From Atribacterota bacterium (lineage in GTDB: Bacteria > Atribacterota > Phoenicimicrobiia > Phoenicimicrobiales > Phoenicimicrobiaceae): a stretch of 5,765 bases of DNA. Below, piece after piece: positions 4,757-5,765 of the stretch. Positions within the stretch are counted from its first letter, which is position 1. Each line of letters begins with the position of its first letter. The stretch spans positions 1 to 5,765 of the forward strand of contig DAOUWX010000123.1 in NCBI GenBank assembly GCA_030666935.1. Direction: 5' to 3'. Under the pieces are notes generated by a model. The model saw only the letters and a program-made list of their open reading frames with translations. It was not told where the DNA came from and ran no database searches. The position numbers and the translations under genes were made by a program.

Positions 4757-5230
4757 ATGGTAGAAAAAAAAGAAGTTTCTAAAAAAGAAGAGGTGGCTAC
4801 TAAAAAAGCTAAAAAAGTTACTGAAGAAAAAAAATCTAAACCTGAAATGGGTGCATCAGTGGAAATATTAGAAAAGATAGAGAAGATGAACGTATTGGAA
4901 TTAGCTGATTTAGTTAAAGCTTTAGAGGAAAAATTCGGAGTAACTGCTGCTATGCCTGTTGCTATGCCTGCTAATGCTGGTGGTGCAGCTGCATCAGACG
5001 AAGACAAAGAAGAAGAAAAGACTGATTTTGAAGTAGTGTTAAAAGAAGTAGGGCCAAATAAGATTAAAGTAATAAAAGAAATAAGAACCATCACTGCTTT
5101 AGGTTTGAAAGAATCTAAAGACTTAGTAGATGGTGCACCGAACACAGTAAAAGAACATGTAGACAAGAAAGAAGCCGAAGGAATAAAAGAAAAATTAGAA
5201 GCGGTTGGAGCAGTTGTAGAAATAAAATAG
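4757..5230 (+). CDS. rplL: 50S ribosomal protein L7/L12 with an N-terminal extension
   Basis: L7/L12 dimers form the flexible stalk that recruits EF-Tu, EF-G and other factors. The protein has 157 residues against about 120-130 in the family. Residues 34-61 (SVEILEKIEKMNVLELADLV onward, ending EEKFGV) are the usual L10-binding dimer domain. An Ala/Gly/Glu-rich hinge runs about 62-88. The factor-binding domain (about 89-157) has VVLKEVGPNKIKVIKEIR and LGLKESKDLVDGAP. The extra part is residues 1-31, dominated by Lys and Glu. Met31 (ATG at 4847) would give a standard-length protein but has no ribosome binding site, whereas ATG 4757 has AGGAGGTGA. The extension is therefore probably real, with unknown role. 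Confidence 0.96.
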   Translation: MVEKKEVSKKEEVATKKAKKVTEEKKSKPEMGASVEILEKIEKMNVLELADLVKALEEKFGVTAAMPVAMPANAGGAAASDEDKEEEKTDFEVVLKEVGPNKIKVIKEIRTITALGLKESKDLVDGAPNTVKEHVDKKEAEGIKEKLEAVGAVVEIK

Positions 5231-5250
5231 AAGATAGTTTTTACAATATC

Positions 5251-5296
5251 GAAGATACTCTTTAAAAATATTTAAAGGGTATCTTCTTGCATTTTT
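5251..5296 (+). terminator. Intrinsic terminator after rplL
   Basis: GAAGATACTCTTTAAA (5251-5266) pairs over 16 bp, with one T-G wobble, with TTTAAAGGGTATCTTC (5271-5286), leaving an AATA loop. It is followed by TTGCATTTTT. It starts 20 bases after the rplL stop and probably ends or attenuates the rplJL transcript before the probable rpoB gene, as in several bacteria where rpoBC is made at a lower level than rplJL. Confidence 0.87.
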
Positions 5297-5335
5297 AATT
5301 ACTAAATGATAAAATTATAATTTACGGAAATATAT

Positions 5336-5363
5336 AGCGTGGAGTGTACAGCGTTTAGCAAGT
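5336..5363. repeat. Four degenerate 7-bp units, AGCGTTT type
   Basis: AGCGTGG, AGTGTAC, AGCGTTT and AGCAAGT share the first two bases and keep an exact 7-bp phase. A further run of AAACGCA, AAGCGA, AAAGCGA and AAAAGCA follows at 5384-5410, with one unit a base short. Confidence 0.6.
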
Positions 5364-5525
5364 AAGAGAAATCAATAAACTAAAAACGCAAAGCGAAAAG
5401 CGAAAAAGCATAGTTCAAAACTCTTAACTAGTCGTTAGTATTAAGTGCAGGTTTTTAGTTTTCAGTTAATAGTTGTAAGATGCAAGTGTTTATAATTTAC
5501 CAATTAAATTCAATTTAATAATCAG

Positions 5526-5610
5526 CAAGTAATATAATGTGAAACATGTGATAAGTTTCTGTTTTTATAATTTTAGAAATTTAATCTTATTACTCATTAC
5601 ATATTACTTG
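5526..5610 (+). repeat. Large imperfect hairpin with nested stems
   Basis: CAAGTAATAT (5526-5535) pairs perfectly with 5601-5610. AATG (5536-5539) then pairs with CATT (5595-5598), ATAAG (5551-5555) with CTTAT (5586-5590), and TTTCT (5556-5560) with AGAAA (5575-5579), leaving a 14-base AT-rich loop. It lacks a terminal T-run and is not a standard terminator. Confidence 0.6.
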
Positions 5611-5617
5611 TTACTGT
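5590..5617. repeat. Four tandem 7-bp units, TTACTCA type
   Basis: TTACTCA, TTACATA, TTACTTG and TTACTGT share TTAC in strict 7-bp phase. They are followed by ACACGAG and ATACGAG (5623-5636), which return to the ATACGA family, and by ATTATAT, ACTATAT, ACTAACG, ACTAATT (5661-5688), again in 7-bp phase. Confidence 0.7.
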
Positions 5618-5726
5618 ATTTTACACGAGATACGAGATAGTTTTAAGCTTTTCGTTTTTCATTATATACTATATACTAACGACTAATTTAATATTTTAAT
5701 AAATATATAAAGGTTGGTGTTTTGCG

Positions 5727-5765
5727 GTGCACAATAAATATAACCAAGTGAAAGATTATTCCAAA
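5727..5765 (+). CDS. rpoB: Probable start of RNA polymerase beta subunit (partial)
   Basis: Thirteen codons from GTG 5727 stay open to the window edge and encode VHNKYNQVKDYSK, with GTG read as Met. The call rests mainly on position, because rpoB normally follows rplL. VKDYSK is compatible with the weakly conserved basic-aromatic-basic segment that precedes the first conserved RpoB motif, but it is too short to prove identity. The ribosome binding site is poor: AAAGG at 5709-5713 is 13 bases away, with a second G-rich patch TTGGTG at 5714-5719. The upstream frame is closed by TAA at 5700. A later start outside the window remains possible. Confidence 0.42.
   Translation, partial: MHNKYNQVKDYSK

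Larger units (their letters stand above)
5429..5685. repeat. 257-bp element bounded by a perfect 13-bp inverted repeat
   Basis: TAGTCGTTAGTAT (5429-5441) is the exact reverse complement of 5673-5685. Inside are five 7-bp units beginning AG at 5457, 5464, 5471, 5478 and 5485, and a hairpin at 5526-5610. The same 13-mer opens the nusG-rplK element at 2518-2530, and the right arm extends to a 17-base match (5671-5687 against 2516-2532, opposite strands). It has no transposase and no visible target duplication, so whether it ever moved is open. Confidence 0.6.
5297..5726. other. Long repeat-rich non-coding spacer before the probable rpoB
   Basis: No credible gene is present in these 430 bases. 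The content is mainly degenerate 7-bp repeats and inverted repeats, listed separately. A perfect TATAAT at 5316-5321 is the best promoter candidate, but the matching -35 position is only T/A-rich. Other TATAAT strings (5491-5496, 5533-5538, 5566-5571) are expected by chance in such AT-rich DNA. If a rpoB transcript starts here, its leader would be long and structured. Confidence 0.6.

Noticed and set aside
4630..5166. Reverse-strand open frame of 178 codons opposite rplL
   Set aside because: It is a serine- and phenylalanine-rich shadow of the lysine/glutamate-rich rplL and the repeat spacer; its end reads through the ATACGAT array.
1222..5640. The repeat units as a CRISPR array
   Set aside because: Units are 7-8 bp, directly adjacent and degenerate, with no constant 24-40 bp repeat, no unique spacers and no cas genes.
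5714..5737. TTG 5714, GTG 5717 or TTG 5722 as starts of the last gene
   Set aside because: Each of these frames reaches a stop codon within ten codons; only the frame of GTG 5727 stays open to the edge.

Overview
The window is a bacterial translation and transcription locus read entirely on the + strand. In order it holds tuf (EF-Tu), rpmG (L33), tRNA-Trp(CCA), secE, nusG, rplK (L11), rplA (L1), an L10-type RNA leader, rplJ (L10), rplL (L7/L12), and at the right edge what is probably the start of rpoB. This order is widespread in Bacteria. The tRNA-Trp between rpmG and secE, strong AGGAGG ribosome binding sites, an L10 leader with an attenuator, a four-cysteine L33 and a short one-helix SecE suggest a Firmicutes-like or deep-branching, probably uncultured lineage. 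All genes except tuf are AT-rich. I cannot name the phylum from the sequence.

Layout. 1-1219: tuf with its own ribosome binding site; its promoter lies outside the window. 1220-1350: spacer with 7-bp repeats and a perfect 28-bp GC-rich palindrome. 1351-1379: a good sigma-70-type promoter that should start the rpmG-trnW-secE-nusG transcript. 1422-2515: rpmG, tRNA-Trp, secE, nusG. 2516-2656: a palindromic spacer made of 7- and 8-bp repeat units. 2669-3877: rplK and rplA, with a hairpin in the gap that resembles the L1 site of 23S rRNA and touches the rplA ribosome binding site. 3922-4056: L10 leader ending in an intrinsic terminator. 4096-5230: rplJ and rplL, then a strong terminator at 5251-5296. 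5297-5726: a long non-coding, repeat-rich spacer before the probable rpoB start.

How the genes fit together. L11, L1, L10 and L12 build the L1 stalk and the GTPase-associated stalk of the 50S subunit. The L10/L12 stalk recruits EF-Tu. NusG couples RNA polymerase to the ribosome, SecE is the small essential subunit of the SecYEG channel, and rpoB would supply the polymerase beta subunit. Two feedback RNAs appear to balance supply: a candidate L1 site before rplA, and the L10 leader before rplJL.

I see no new enzymatic or defence system here. The least ordinary signals are: pervasive degenerate 7-bp phased repeats in the longer spacers, in several sequence families and both orientations; two palindromic spacers that share a 13-17 bp arm; an unusual lysine/glutamate-rich N-terminal extension of about 30 residues on L7/L12; and a tuf gene whose codon use differs sharply from its neighbours.
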